IMG/VR virus record: IMGVR_UViG_3300017772_000059
Span: 1 to 33,345 of that record
DNA: 33,345 nucleotides
Origin: a virus
Strand: one strand, 5' to 3'
The position numbers were made by a program, and so were the translations under genes. Positions 9,001-15,891 of this stretch are shown piece after piece. How positions within the stretch are numbered: the stretch's first letter is position 1; every line of letters begins with the position of its first letter. The notes under the pieces are model-generated. The model was not told the origin of the DNA. It saw only the letters and a list, made by a program, of their open reading frames with translations, and made no database searches.

Positions 9001-11634
9001 ATCTTTTGTTTGTAATATACCTTCAGGTTTCATTATAAGATTGCCGCCTTCAATTGAACCAGTTGTTATATCCCATCCACCAATTGATGCAGATTTAAAC
9101 GATGCAAATCCAGTAGAAGATATAGAAGATGATGCATTTGCTGGAGTTGAAGGAGATCCTCCTATTGTAGCTGGAGTCTGAATACTATTTGCTGTAACAG
9201 ATCCTAAAATTGTTACTCCATCTGTTATTGTTCCTCCTTCTAATAAAACTCTTGATGCCGTTATTTGACCTTCTGATTTTAATCTTAATGATTCATCTGC
9301 AGATTTTATTTCTTCAGTATTAACAACAAACCCTGCAATAGATGCAGATACAAATCTTGCAAATCCTTGATCTGAAATTGATGAAGATGCATTATTTTCG
9401 TTTGAAGGATTTCCATTAATTATTGCTGGTGTTAATATACTATTAGCAGAGACAGATCCTAAAATTGTTACATTATCTGTTATAGTACCGCCTTCAATTA
9501 ATATTCTAGAAGCTGTAATATCTCCGTTATTTTGTATGTGATATCCTGAAGAAGATATTTCTAATTGTCCTGCAGATCCACTTATGAATTGAGTTGCTTC
9601 ATTTCCTAAAAAGAATGTTTGTGTATGTATGTCTAATATACTAGGATCTGTTCTATATTTAAAAAAATTATTTTCATTTGCAACTAATTCTAAACCAACT
9701 CCGCTATATGATGTTTCTGACTGTTGTGGTAAAGCAGATCCTGAAAATAATAAAAATCCTCCTCCAGAACCAGTTGCTTGATTAAATCCTTCATATCCTA
9801 ATGATCTAATATATCCAGTATTTTGAAGTCCTACAATTTCAACACCCGAATTTAAAGAATCTGCTACGGTTAATGAACCAGTTAACATTGAAAAATCGCC
9901 GTCGATATAACGATTTCCTCCTTCAAATACTTTATTTCCTATAATTGTTTCATGTTCACTTTTAACACCAGCTATATTATAATATTCTATTTTAAATTGT
10001 AATTCATTATTTGATTTATGTTTTACTGGTATGTCTGTTCTAAATCTTGTATAATTTTCTGTAAATCCATTTTCAGCTGATGTCAATGTTCTAATGTCTG
10101 AAAATTGCCATTCTCCAGATTCTATAACAAATAATAAAGATCCATTACCTGTTTTATCCGCATTGAATACAAATTGTTGATCATCTAATCGCTGTTGATT
10201 AGCATCAATTACTAGTTCACCAATTTTTCTTCCTAATGATACTGGTAAAGCTCCATTTAATGTATTTACAACATCATTAAAAAAAGATGATCCTGATAAA
10301 TATATTGAAAGTTTAGGAGATTGAAAATTACTCAAAGAATTTTTTGTTGCAATTGCGTCAAAGATTATTTTATATTCAGAATTTTCTACAAATACTCCTG
10401 GTAATGATTCTTTTGTTTGAAATATTAAAACACTATCATTATTTGAATAATCAATCGAAGGTGATATTGAAACAGCATTATTTAATGAGCTTGTTGTAAA
10501 TGTTAATGTAGGTGCAGAAGCTTCTGTTTTTCCAATATATGTATGTGATTCCCAATATTCATTAATAATGCTTTGAGATGTAAAAAACCCAACTCCAACA
10601 TCTGGTAATATCGATCCAGTTGCATCTACAAATATTTCAGTTGGTTCTAATAAAATATCATTAATTAATTCAAATGTTCCAATTGTTGCTGAACTATTAA
10701 TATATAATTTAATTCTTGAAATATCTCCAATTGATGGATCTAATTTTGTAATTTCAGTTAATGCAAATGATTCAGAATGTTGGGTACCTATATAATTTGG
10801 AGCTGCTTCATATTCTATAGTATATGAAGATTGATCAAATTTTGTATATTGATGTTGAGATAAACTTTGACTTAATGTAAATACAAATTTATTATCTAAT
10901 TGTATAAAATCTTTACTTAATACTTTTTTAATAATAGAAGAATATATTCTAGCAGAAGATGTTGGTACAGTTGATAATGGTGTAGGATTTACTGGGGATG
11001 TAACTGTTAATGTTCCTCCAACCATATCTGGTCTAAATTCTCCTCCAGTTATTTTTGCAATAGATGAATTTTCTTTGGTTTCAAATTCAATTAATCCATC
11101 TGAAAAAATTGGAAATTGAGTATTATTATATTGTCTATCTAAACGTACGCCAATTTGTTCTGAAATGGTTGCTTCGGGTAAATTTAATGAATCAAATATA
11201 ATATTATTTACATTGGGAGATTTTGTATCGATTGGAGTAGTTACACTCCATTTTGCATTAACAATATTTCTCCAACTTGCAGGAATTGATTCGTTATTAT
11301 ATGAATCTAATGTTGCAGCTAATGTTATTAAACAATCTCCACTTGGAGTATTGTCATAGATATAAATTGCAATAAATCTTGAATTATCTGGATCAATTTT
11401 ATTAACTACTTCATGATAAATTGGATTACCGTTAGAATCTAAAATTTCAATTTGTAAATCAGTACCTGGTTGAAATATATCAGGTACTCCTTTTAATTTA
11501 AATAAATTTTTACCTAATGTTAATTTTTCAGGTAAAAATGTAATATTAAATATATTAGGAGATAATAATGATGTATCTGTAATATATGTATCTAACCGAT
11601 CTAGGTTTTGTAAATTAGCTATAGCTTTCTTCAT
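1..11634 (-). CDS. Giant tail-fibre / adhesin protein (3' end beyond window)
   Basis: One minus-strand frame runs from ATG at 11634 to the left edge, at least 3878 codons. I read it codon by codon in several parts, including the last 1.3 kb, and found no stop. Domains in order: an N-terminal beta domain (residues about 1-100, with LLSPNIFNITFLP) like attachment ends of other myophage fibres, from memory; mixed fibre sequence to about 700; two tandem copies of an 85-residue fibre unit (about 700-865); sixteen Ig-like modules joined by SGSDGTDG linkers (about 1180-3080); a short collagen-like stretch (GAQGTAGATGATGP); three 39-residue GGTIGGFDLTS repeats (about 3210-3330); then fibre sequence ending in GNGLTGGGTSG, a motif common near fibre tips. 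The likely role is host binding at the baseplate or tail. The receptor-binding tip, and any intramolecular chaperone, would lie outside the window. It starts 27 bases after the Mre11-Rad50 stop, with a late-type promoter word 20 bases upstream. Size and repeats are seen; the adhesin role is inferred. Confidence 0.88.
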   Translation of the reverse strand, partial: MKKAIANLQNLDRLDTYITDTSLLSPNIFNITFLPEKLTLGKNLFKLKGVPDIFQPGTDLQIEILDSNGNPIYHEVVNKIDPDNSRFIAIYIYDNTPSGDCLITLAATLDSYNNESIPASWRNIVNAKWSVTTPIDTKSPNVNNIIFDSLNLPEATISEQIGVRLDRQYNNTQFPIFSDGLIEFETKENSSIAKITGGEFRPDMVGGTLTVTSPVNPTPLSTVPTSSARIYSSIIKKVLSKDFIQLDNKFVFTLSQSLSQHQYTKFDQSSYTIEYEAAPNYIGTQHSESFALTEITKLDPSIGDISRIKLYINSSATIGTFELINDILLEPTEIFVDATGSILPDVGVGFFTSQSIINEYWESHTYIGKTEASAPTLTFTTSSLNNAVSISPSIDYSNNDSVLIFQTKESLPGVFVENSEYKIIFDAIATKNSLSNFQSPKLSIYLSGSSFFNDVVNTLNGALPVSLGRKIGELVIDANQQRLDDQQFVFNADKTGNGSLLFVIESGEWQFSDIRTLTSAENGFTENYTRFRTDIPVKHKSNNELQFKIEYYNIAGVKSEHETIIGNKVFEGGNRYIDGDFSMLTGSLTVADSLNSGVEIVGLQNTGYIRSLGYEGFNQATGSGGGFLLFSGSALPQQSETSYSGVGLELVANENNFFKYRTDPSILDIHTQTFFLGNEATQFISGSAGQLEISSSGYHIQNNGDITASRILIEGGTITDNVTILGSVSANSILTPAIINGNPSNENNASSSISDQGFARFVSASIAGFVVNTEEIKSADESLRLKSEGQITASRVLLEGGTITDGVTILGSVTANSIQTPATIGGSPSTPANASSSISSTGFASFKSASIGGWDITTGSIEGGNLIMKPEGILQTKDFASGFKGWKISSQGNGTAEFENVRIRGTLRTTTFEKESVNAIGGQVWVANATTITGSGVTDTDTTMSVKNASGFAINEILLAKKVDSTGFQTEYLLVESASLDGDNSNEDEVFGRIYVQRAYGQGTTGNFVGDLASAAQSYDEGQVIVSTGKIGTGYIKINANPNDTDTPFIDIVERTGSGLYDVQLKARLGDLKGLANSDRVFGNSNPGFGLQTDNVFLQGGIRANTGSIGGIHLEDNKLYIGVGNHANTDTGFYVDSGSNFSLGDKLTWNGSSLVVRGQLRLESGENVQDAINEATASNTAKTLVLTADSQVFAFDSASDNTADPTTIIFSIAQQNLNASISASNITITTPAGAAVTNFDFDTGSVSPNSSVPPLYSGVVSGSLTFAGALDAGGLASTKTNLPVTIVATRDGLSDTTTIFKIQGGSSGSDGTDGVDAITALLTNESHTFPANSSGTVSSFVGGTTEMIIFQGVTNVTSNYSFTGSNTDGVTATSSSNSLTVTGLSKDSGSITFTAKSGSTSLSKVMSLAKSRQGSDGTSGADAKLISVTTDSQIFSFPSASSNDAIDDDILIIINHQNLTSSPLPSDIILTDAGGSTISLPTDTFVSSSTSGTGQVSGSITFSSTLGADKSKLPLSIEASKDSVSDITRIFKIEGGSSGSDGVSGESAKSLVASVDSQVFAFDSASDNTADPSNIIFSFNQQNLTRALASTDVQVKTIGGSGITGFNFDNNSVTNSGGNFSGITSGSIVFASALGSGGVNADKTNLPITITASLDDLTDTIKVFKVQGGSSGSDGTDGTDAVTAFLTNEAHTFASLNNGTVVSFTGGTSDMEVFEGINNVTSNYTFTGSNSDGVTATSSSNSLTITGMSHDSGSVNFTAKSASVSLTKTMTLAKSKQGTQGLSGANAKLLTVTSDSQVFSFPSASSNTPIDNDILFIINQQNLSTEIDSSEISITTPGGSAITGFTLDADVANNSGLFTGEVSASISFTGATDAGGLNSDKSNLPITITVSSGSLNDTTKIFKLEGGSSGSDGTDGTDGVTAFLTNESHTFPADQTGTIASFAGGETDMEVFEGITNVTTNYTFTGSNSDGVTATSSSNSLTITGLSKDSGSVNFTAKSASVSITKTMSLAKSRQGQSSITAFLTNESQTFPANSSGVVSNFADGTTTMEVFNGLNNVTSSFAFTGSNTDGVTATSSSNEIQVTGMAHDSGSITFTAKSGSGDGLVSISKIFSLAKSRAGVDGSGASARMLSVTTDSQIFSFASASSDIALDDDILIIINHQNLTSSPLPSDITIKDSNGTTITNPTFVSSSTSGTGQVSGSITFSSTLSSTKSKLPITIEASKDSVSDITTIFGLNGGSDGTDGVNGATAKSLIASVDSQVFSFLSASDSTADPTSIIFSFNQQNLNAAIDSSDITISTAGGNVTNFDFNNNSVTNSGGNFSGIASGSISFAGALDAGGLASTKTNLPVTISATKNSLTDTIKIFKVQGGSSGSDGTDGNDGTDAVTAFLTNEAHTFAAQNNGTVVSFTGGETDMEVFEGITNVTSNYTFTGSNSDGVTATSSSNSLTITGMSHDSGSVNFTAKSASVSLTKTMTLAKSKQGTAGLAGANAKLLTVTSDSQVFAFPSASSNDAVDNDILFIINQQNLSTEIDSSEISITNPAGSAITGFTLDADVANNSGLFTGEVSASITFTGATNAGGLNSDKSNLPLTITVTSGSLTDTTKIFKLEGGSSGSDGSDGTAGSDGADAVTAFLTNEAHTFAADQAGNVASFVGGETDMEVFEGITNVTANYTFTGSNSEGVTATSSSNSLTITGLSQDSGSVNFTAKSASVSITKTMSLVKSRQGQSAITAFLTNESQTFPAASNGTISDFSIGTTTMEVFEGLTNVTSSFAFTGSNSDGVTATSSSNEIQITGMSHDSGSITFTAKSGSGDGLVSISKIFSLAKSRAGESGSTAKTLTLTTDSQIFSFLSASSNDAIDDDILFTINQQNLSGTIGSGDITISTAGGVPTLITNFSLDNNSVTSGTGIVSGSLTFTGATNAGGLNSTKSNLPVTITVTKDSLTDTTRIFKLEGGSSGSDGAAGADGAPAVTAFLTNEAHTFPADVNGTISSFTEGSSSMVVFVGLENSTSSFSYSKTDSTGVTSTLSGTDGNIIAISAMAHDSGSVDITATSASVSVTKTMTLAKSKQGAQGTAGATGATGPNFDFLTGSISEINTQGGLNAGLLMTSDVLGFHGNISAGDGTNAKVTDFISFLDSSGNFFIGSQSSGHFAYSQATGELLISGSNVDIRTPKFFLGQENVQFISGSDAKIEISSSNFHLTPEGNVTMSGTITATAGTIGGFEITDAQINSSNNNLILKSSGQVTASTLLLTGGSVAGMPVSSDEISVGSVLKLKDSGQITGSKVLFSGGTIGGFDLTSTQINSTNNNLILKDSGQITGSNVLFDGGTIGGFDLTSGELRGGIENQAYVSQSISITLVSGSFQGQVQNNKSNIGSISQINTNATSFEGVLDPATIINTTTNPSASENVFVVAFAEGAYVNAFTNTATSAATSIAKVAGFSNLESGPVAFTAVSLDGFTGTLVDTCNFNFIVADAAIPVTPALLSPSSGYESSSIVNHNLTRTLTKIKLDSDNRSISINTSSFGDDGIQLEVDSNTNRPRFFAGSNTGSFFKYDGTDIAISASNFSVLDGDISANRIELAEYSKADYFVFKLITITEATSGSYFEEYTLSGDTYYKLVLDGSNGGSIAQSVRINVTPEYPIGMIQPPVKLNNQGHEVTIESGIGTGIGYSSKVAVSGSNIFSYGFSADNDDWFNQLFQTRVYPAGGSTTYGGGSVGDLGASAGRVMVQNIGQRFKFVRSAFDFRLLGISSYDTTADGNFNSQGLINFFSGLRASNGPIGIGITGTNKMTAGYALEVNNIVDRAGTTTDDAYFHGNIKVDGGFKDSSGDLGSSGQILSSTGTGTNWIANSGGGGGGSGDIEGVTAGNGLTGGGTSGTVT
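1640..2000 (-). repeat. Three short tandem fibre repeats (about 39 aa each)
   Basis: Within the giant fibre gene the frame encodes three consecutive variants of a unit with the core SGQITGSNVLFDGGTIGGFDL, about 117 bases each. Such GG-W/F-x-(I/L)-T repeats are typical of phage fibre shafts. The middle copy is diverged (GGSVAGMPVSSDEISVG). They lie after the collagen-like stretch, towards the C-terminal part. Confidence 0.7.
2380..8100 (-). repeat. Higher-order repeat array of 16 beta modules, ~2.1 kb period
   Basis: Two module types alternate. Type A (about 100 aa) carries AFLTNEAHTF, TGSNSDGVTATSSSNSLTI and SVSLTKTMTLAKS. Type B (about 130 aa) carries DSQVFSF, INQQNL and LPITITAS, and ends in a SGSDGTDGTDG linker. 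Landmark positions are A at about 7658, 6561, 5848, 5548, 4447, 3714, 3411 and 2691; B at about 7985, 7260, 6885, 6168, 5145, 4780, 4055 and 3020. In translation order this reads BAB, BABAAB, BABAAB, A. The six-module block is thus duplicated with a period near 2.1 kb (about 7000-4890 and 4890-2760), preceded by a shorter BAB copy and followed by a lone A. The modules look like Ig-like beta sandwiches used as stalk spacers; the fold is inferred. Confidence 0.85.
9040..9560 (-). repeat. Two tandem ~85-aa fibre repeats
   Basis: The giant fibre frame encodes two adjacent copies of a unit containing ITASRVLLEGGTITDGVTIL, then NASSSIS and a GFASFKSASIGGW type motif. The copies differ at many positions (GGNPSNENN-like versus GGSPSTPAN-like), so this duplication looks older than the large modules downstream. 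The second copy ends in GGWDITTGSIEGG, a common fibre-shaft motif. Confidence 0.7.
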
Positions 11635-11653
11635 ACTATAATATTCTTTTTTT

Positions 11654-11661
11654 ATAAATAT
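11654..11661 (-). promoter_or_regulatory. Late-type promoter word ATATTTAT before giant fibre gene
   Basis: On the minus strand ATATTTAT sits 20 bases before the fibre ATG and touches the stop of the upstream gene. The same word lies about 21 bases before the starts at 16275 and 23356, and closer or further before those at 19341 and 21500. A promoter role is inferred from this recurrence only. Confidence 0.4.
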
Positions 11662-14600
11662 TATGTATGTAGAATCTGGCTGAAATTTTTAATCTTATTT
11701 ACTTCAATTAAGTTATCTACCATATCTCTCATTGATTCAACATGTGATATAATGATAGAAAAATCAAATTTAGTTCTAAAATATTCAAATAAATTAGTAA
11801 CTGCAGAAATATGTTCTCTATCTAAACTACCCCAACCTTCGTCAATAGCTATAAAATTTGGTCTTGGTAATGCGGAAACATTAATTAATGCTACACGAAT
11901 TGCTAATGATGATATAAATCTTTCCATACCAGATGTTAATTCTAATGGCCAAAAATTATCTTCATCATATATAATATACCCATTAATATTTTTGCCATCT
12001 GTATTTAGAACCATATTAAAATCTACTACTTGATTTAATACATTGTTTATTTCTGTTTCAATTTTAGGTAACGCTTTTTTAATTAATTCATATGGAACGC
12101 CATCTCGCTTTACAGATTGTAAATAGTATTCATATGCTTTATATTCAGTTTCCAATTGTTTATATGTATCCAATTGTTCTAATGCTGTTTTCTTTTGTGT
12201 TTTAGCAACTTCGATTTCTCCATGATTTGATTTAATTTTATCTGTAATATCTTTTATTAACATCGTAGTTTCAGAAATTAATTTCTTTTTTGATTCTATT
12301 TTTTTATCTATAGTTTCATTATATGTAATAGCTGATTCATTTTTTCGAAATAATTCTTGTCGCTCAGCATTAGTTTCTAATTCTGATTCTTTTGTCTGTA
12401 TATCGCTTTCTAAAATTTGTAATTGTAATTCTAATTTTTCAATTTTATTTTTTAAATTTATTTTTTCTTGATATTCATGAATTGAAGAATTTAATCTATC
12501 AATACGTTGTTGAAAGAATTCAGCTGCTCCTATTTTATTTTTTAATTGTAATTCATTTCCAGGAAGTAATCTTTTTGCTTCTAATGCATCTTTTACAAAT
12601 ATATTTTCAATACAATATTTACATGTATGATCATATTCATGAGTTTTTAAATGATCTATTTTCTTTTTTTGTGAAGTTATTAAACTCGTTAATGTACTTA
12701 TTTCATTTGATATTACATCTTTTTTCTTAATAATATCTGATAATTCGGTTGATATTTTTTCGTATTGATCTTTATTAATTGTTGTTTGATATGATGATAT
12801 ATTATATTTATTACTGTTAATTTTATTTTCTAATGAATTACAATTAACATCTATATCTTCAATTTCTTTAATTAAAGATGATTCATCTTGTTGTAGTTTT
12901 TTAATATTTGGACCATCATATGACATTGGTTGTTTAGACTCAATTAATTCTACTATTTGATTTTGTAGATTATTTCTTGATTCTTGTAAATCAGTATCTC
13001 CTTTTTCCAATTCAATAATTTTATCTTGATTTTTTAAAATTATATCATCCGATTCACGTATAATTAAACCAAAATCAGTTTTTTTATATTCTTTTAATTT
13101 ACCAGAAGTTTCTTTTATTTCTTCTGATGCTAAATGATATAGTTGTTCAAATACTGTTGTATCAAGAAATTGTGATAATAAATCTTTTCGTTCTCTTTGA
13201 GATTTTTCTATAAAATTATTATTATCTGCTTGTAATGAAAATGCAGTTAAAATAAAATCATCGTACGTTCCTAAATATCTTCTAATACTTTTATTTGTAT
13301 CACTTCTTTCTTCTCCATTTAAATTTTGATCTTCATTATAAAAATTTACATTTACTTTAACATGGCCATGTTTTAATGTTATTCCTTCTCGCTCGATAGT
13401 ATATAATTTATTGTTTAACATAAATTTAAATACTCCTTTAAATCCAGACTTTTTATTATTTAAAACTTCTTTTGATTTACTTGTTTTACTACATTTATCA
13501 AATATTGTATATGTTATTGCATCTAAAAGTGATGATTTACCTGATGCATTTGCTGCAAATAATCCTATAACATCAGATAATTTTGAAAAATCTACTTTAT
13601 TATTTTCGCCATATGAAAACATATTATTAAATTCAAATGATATTGGATGCCATGTTACATTCCTTACAGATTCTAATACTGGTAGTTTTGAGTTAATTGT
13701 TCTATTAATATGTCGTATAGCATCTAATTCTTTTTTATCTGCTTCTGGATAATTATCTTCAATAAACGTTGTTATTAAATTATTTTGATGTTCTACATCT
13801 CTAACATTTCCAATTGCAATTGATCCATTTTGATTATTATCAATATGATTTGCAGATCGTTGTATAGATATATCTTGAACTTTATATTTTTTTCTAATAG
13901 TTGCAATTAACTTTTTAATATCAGATGCATCAGTATCATTAAATTTAATTCGTACTCTAGGTTTATTAGGAACACGTTTAGGAGAATTAATAATTTTACC
14001 GTTATCTACCTCAAAGGTTACATATCCATATTTATTTTCTATTTCAATAAATTCTGAACAGCGATCTGGTAAATCCCATACTAATATGCCGTGATTAAGT
14101 GCTTCTCCATGATTTTGTTGTATTAATGATCCAGGATATCCAATTGTTTTTTCTTTGTTTAAGAATTGTGCAGGCTTATGTATATCACCTAATAATGTTA
14201 AATCATGTCCTTCAAATAAATCTATTGTAACATGATCATTTGATATTTGAAATCCAATATCTGTTTTTGCGTTATGTACAGCTCCGTGATGTAATGCTAT
14301 TTTATAATGAGCATCGAAGTCTTTAGCTTGAATATAGTCTTTTGGAGCTACGTCAACAGCCATATGATTAAATACAACGTTTGCAAATTTAAATAACCCA
14401 TTTTCTTTTATAAAGTATATATTTGTATTATCAATAACATCCAATATTGGCGATATAGCATCTAATCTATATAAATTATTTAAATTCATATCGTGATTAC
14501 CTAATATTACAATTGTTGGTATATGAAATCCATTAAAAAATTTTGTTAGCATGTTAATTAATTCTGGCGACATATCTAATTTAGAATGTACTATATCTCC

Positions 14601-14771
14601 AGTTACTACACAAATACTTTGATCCGTTGCATGTTGAGCAATATGTAAAAATAATGTATCAAATACTTCTTGATATTCTTTGTGTCGTTTTAATGTCCTA
14701 ATATGAATATCAGATATATGAAATATTTTATCAATTGATTGAATATTTGTTTTTAGTGTTTTTATTTCCAT
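11661..14771 (-). CDS. Fused Mre11 (SbcD/gp47) - Rad50 (SbcC/gp46) nuclease-ATPase
   Basis: This 1036-aa protein joins both subunits of the DNA-end-processing nuclease complex, which in T4 are separate (gp47, gp46) and make single-stranded ends for recombination-dependent replication. Residues 1-340 are a metallophosphoesterase: HISDIHI (18-24), TGDIVH (57-62), GNHD (91-94), HH (161-162), GDIH (195-198), and the GYPGSLIQQN cap-region motif (211-220). From about 375 the Rad50 ATPase begins: Walker A with ASGKSS (409-414), a coiled coil, the zinc-hook CKYC (717-720), a second coil, signature LTSGMERF (945-952), Walker B FIAIDE (973-978), D-loop SLD, and switch His1010. All motifs are intact, so the fusion looks functional. 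No stop or frameshift separates the halves. It overlaps the primase by 10 bases, suggesting coupled translation. Motif assignments are firm. Confidence 0.95.
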   Translation of the reverse strand: MEIKTLKTNIQSIDKIFHISDIHIRTLKRHKEYQEVFDTLFLHIAQHATDQSICVVTGDIVHSKLDMSPELINMLTKFFNGFHIPTIVILGNHDMNLNNLYRLDAISPILDVIDNTNIYFIKENGLFKFANVVFNHMAVDVAPKDYIQAKDFDAHYKIALHHGAVHNAKTDIGFQISNDHVTIDLFEGHDLTLLGDIHKPAQFLNKEKTIGYPGSLIQQNHGEALNHGILVWDLPDRCSEFIEIENKYGYVTFEVDNGKIINSPKRVPNKPRVRIKFNDTDASDIKKLIATIRKKYKVQDISIQRSANHIDNNQNGSIAIGNVRDVEHQNNLITTFIEDNYPEADKKELDAIRHINRTINSKLPVLESVRNVTWHPISFEFNNMFSYGENNKVDFSKLSDVIGLFAANASGKSSLLDAITYTIFDKCSKTSKSKEVLNNKKSGFKGVFKFMLNNKLYTIEREGITLKHGHVKVNVNFYNEDQNLNGEERSDTNKSIRRYLGTYDDFILTAFSLQADNNNFIEKSQRERKDLLSQFLDTTVFEQLYHLASEEIKETSGKLKEYKKTDFGLIIRESDDIILKNQDKIIELEKGDTDLQESRNNLQNQIVELIESKQPMSYDGPNIKKLQQDESSLIKEIEDIDVNCNSLENKINSNKYNISSYQTTINKDQYEKISTELSDIIKKKDVISNEISTLTSLITSQKKKIDHLKTHEYDHTCKYCIENIFVKDALEAKRLLPGNELQLKNKIGAAEFFQQRIDRLNSSIHEYQEKINLKNKIEKLELQLQILESDIQTKESELETNAERQELFRKNESAITYNETIDKKIESKKKLISETTMLIKDITDKIKSNHGEIEVAKTQKKTALEQLDTYKQLETEYKAYEYYLQSVKRDGVPYELIKKALPKIETEINNVLNQVVDFNMVLNTDGKNINGYIIYDEDNFWPLELTSGMERFISSLAIRVALINVSALPRPNFIAIDEGWGSLDREHISAVTNLFEYFRTKFDFSIIISHVESMRDMVDNLIEVNKIKNFSQILHT

Positions 14772-15706
14772 AATGAGTTTATTTCCAGTGTCATCATTTC
14801 TTCAAATGAAAACTTGTAAGTATCTTGAATTTTTTCAGTAATTTTTTTGTATCCTAATTCGTTAGGATCTTCTGTTTCTAATTTTATAAAATAAACATTT
14901 AATCCTTCTGCCATAAATGTTTTTGCTATATCCATTGCGTTTTTAAATGCATCTTGATCTAAACATATGTAAATATCTTTAACATGTTCTTCTATAATTT
15001 TTATTTGTAACATTGGATTAATTATTTTACCAAATAGTGGAATTGCATTTCTTTTAATTGTGATTGCATCAAATGCGCCTTCACATAATATAATAGGTTC
15101 ATTCCAATTAATTAACATTTCAAATCCAATAATGTCTTTTGATATTTTAGGATTTTTATGTTTATATGGATCATTTTTATAAAACGCTCTAGATACAAAA
15201 TAATTTAATTGACCGGATGAATCATAGCTAGGAATAATAATTTTGCCAGAATATGCTCCTGATTCTGCATATCCAATTCTATATCTAATTATATCAAATA
15301 ATGTTATACCTCTAGTTTTTAAATAATACATTGCATTACGATAATCTGGAGTATTTTGTTTTAACCATAATGGCTTATATTCATCTGGCAATTGTATTAC
15401 TTCTTCAGTTTCTTTTATACTAGCAGTATTTCTATACTTAGATCTTTCAATTATTTTATTTAATTTTTCAAATTTATCTTTTGATAATTTTAATTGTTTA
15501 AATAATGAATGTATCGATCTTCCTTTTTTATCAGATATCCAACAATGCCATGGATTTTGGCCATCTGAATTTGTATTAATATTAATTTCTAATTTAGGTT
15601 TATAATGAGAAGTAAATGGCGAAAAAAATGCAATATTGTCACCAGATGTTTGTTTTCCTTTTCCTAGAACAGATTCCAATAATTGAAGTAGTTTTAAGTT
15701 CTTCAT
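14762..15706 (-). CDS. DNA primase with TOPRIM domain (T4 gp61 / DnaG type)
   Basis: This 314-aa protein should make RNA primers for lagging-strand synthesis. The TOPRIM core is clear: IILCEGAFDA (195-204, catalytic Glu199) and IYICLDQDA (235-243, Asp240 and Asp242). The central RNA-polymerase-like part includes KIIIPSYDSSGQLNYFVSRA (about 155-174). The N-terminal region resembles a CHC2 zinc-binding domain in layout (SPF near 29-31, WHCW at 53-56), but nearly all expected Cys/His ligands are missing. The length suits a small T4-type primase. No helicase gene is visible nearby. The start follows a promoter-like element whose -10-like part lies within a few bases of the ATG, so the message might be almost leaderless. 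It overlaps the following gene by 10 bases. Confidence 0.9.
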   Translation of the reverse strand: MKNLKLLQLLESVLGKGKQTSGDNIAFFSPFTSHYKPKLEININTNSDGQNPWHCWISDKKGRSIHSLFKQLKLSKDKFEKLNKIIERSKYRNTASIKETEEVIQLPDEYKPLWLKQNTPDYRNAMYYLKTRGITLFDIIRYRIGYAESGAYSGKIIIPSYDSSGQLNYFVSRAFYKNDPYKHKNPKISKDIIGFEMLINWNEPIILCEGAFDAITIKRNAIPLFGKIINPMLQIKIIEEHVKDIYICLDQDAFKNAMDIAKTFMAEGLNVYFIKLETEDPNELGYKKITEKIQDTYKFSFEEMMTLEINSLWK

Positions 15707-15711
15707 ATTAA

Positions 15712-15740
15712 TTTATTATAAGAAAATTTACTGAAAGATC
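15712..15740 (-). promoter_or_regulatory. Promoter-like GATCTTTCA box with TATAAT-like block, before primase
   Basis: On the minus strand GATCTTTCA is followed after 6 bases by TTTCTTATAATAAA. The same arrangement, in exact register, stands before the DUF4294 gene at 16879-16908. The two copies are nearly identical while the bases between the blocks differ, as expected for a two-part promoter. The ATG is about 6 bases beyond the second block. Confidence 0.5.
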
Positions 15741-15768
15741 AAAAGGATTGGTTTATTATATATTAATA

Positions 15769-15794
15769 GTTAGACACAATTATATCGGTCTAAC
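15769..15794. repeat. Inverted repeat GTTAGAC / GTCTAAC
   Basis: A perfect 7-base stem (15769-15775 and 15788-15794) encloses a 12-base AT-rich loop. No strong U-tract follows on either strand, so it is a weak terminator candidate and may instead be an operator or an RNA hairpin. Confidence 0.35.
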
Positions 15795-15891
15795 GAATCA
15801 TCATTTAATAATATACATTATATTAAACGATTTCATCTTTTTATTACTTACATTAAAAAAATAATGATTATTTTTCAAAGATCCAAGTTAA

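Larger units (their letters stand above)
15707..15891. other. Intergenic region, longest spacer in the window
   Basis: These 185 bases separate the 127-aa gene from the primase. They hold a box copy (about 15878-15889, minus strand CTTGGATCTTTGA) just after the upstream stop, an AT-only palindrome beside it, an inverted repeat at 15769-15794, and the promoter-like element before the primase. I see no convincing small ORF or tRNA. It may be where one transcription unit ends and another begins. Confidence 0.55.

Noticed and set aside
12392-13752. Plus-strand ORFs of 112-113 codons inside the Mre11-Rad50 gene, one strongly hydrophobic
   Set aside because: They are antisense to coiled-coil and ATPase codons; the hydrophobicity reflects complemented Lys/Glu codons.
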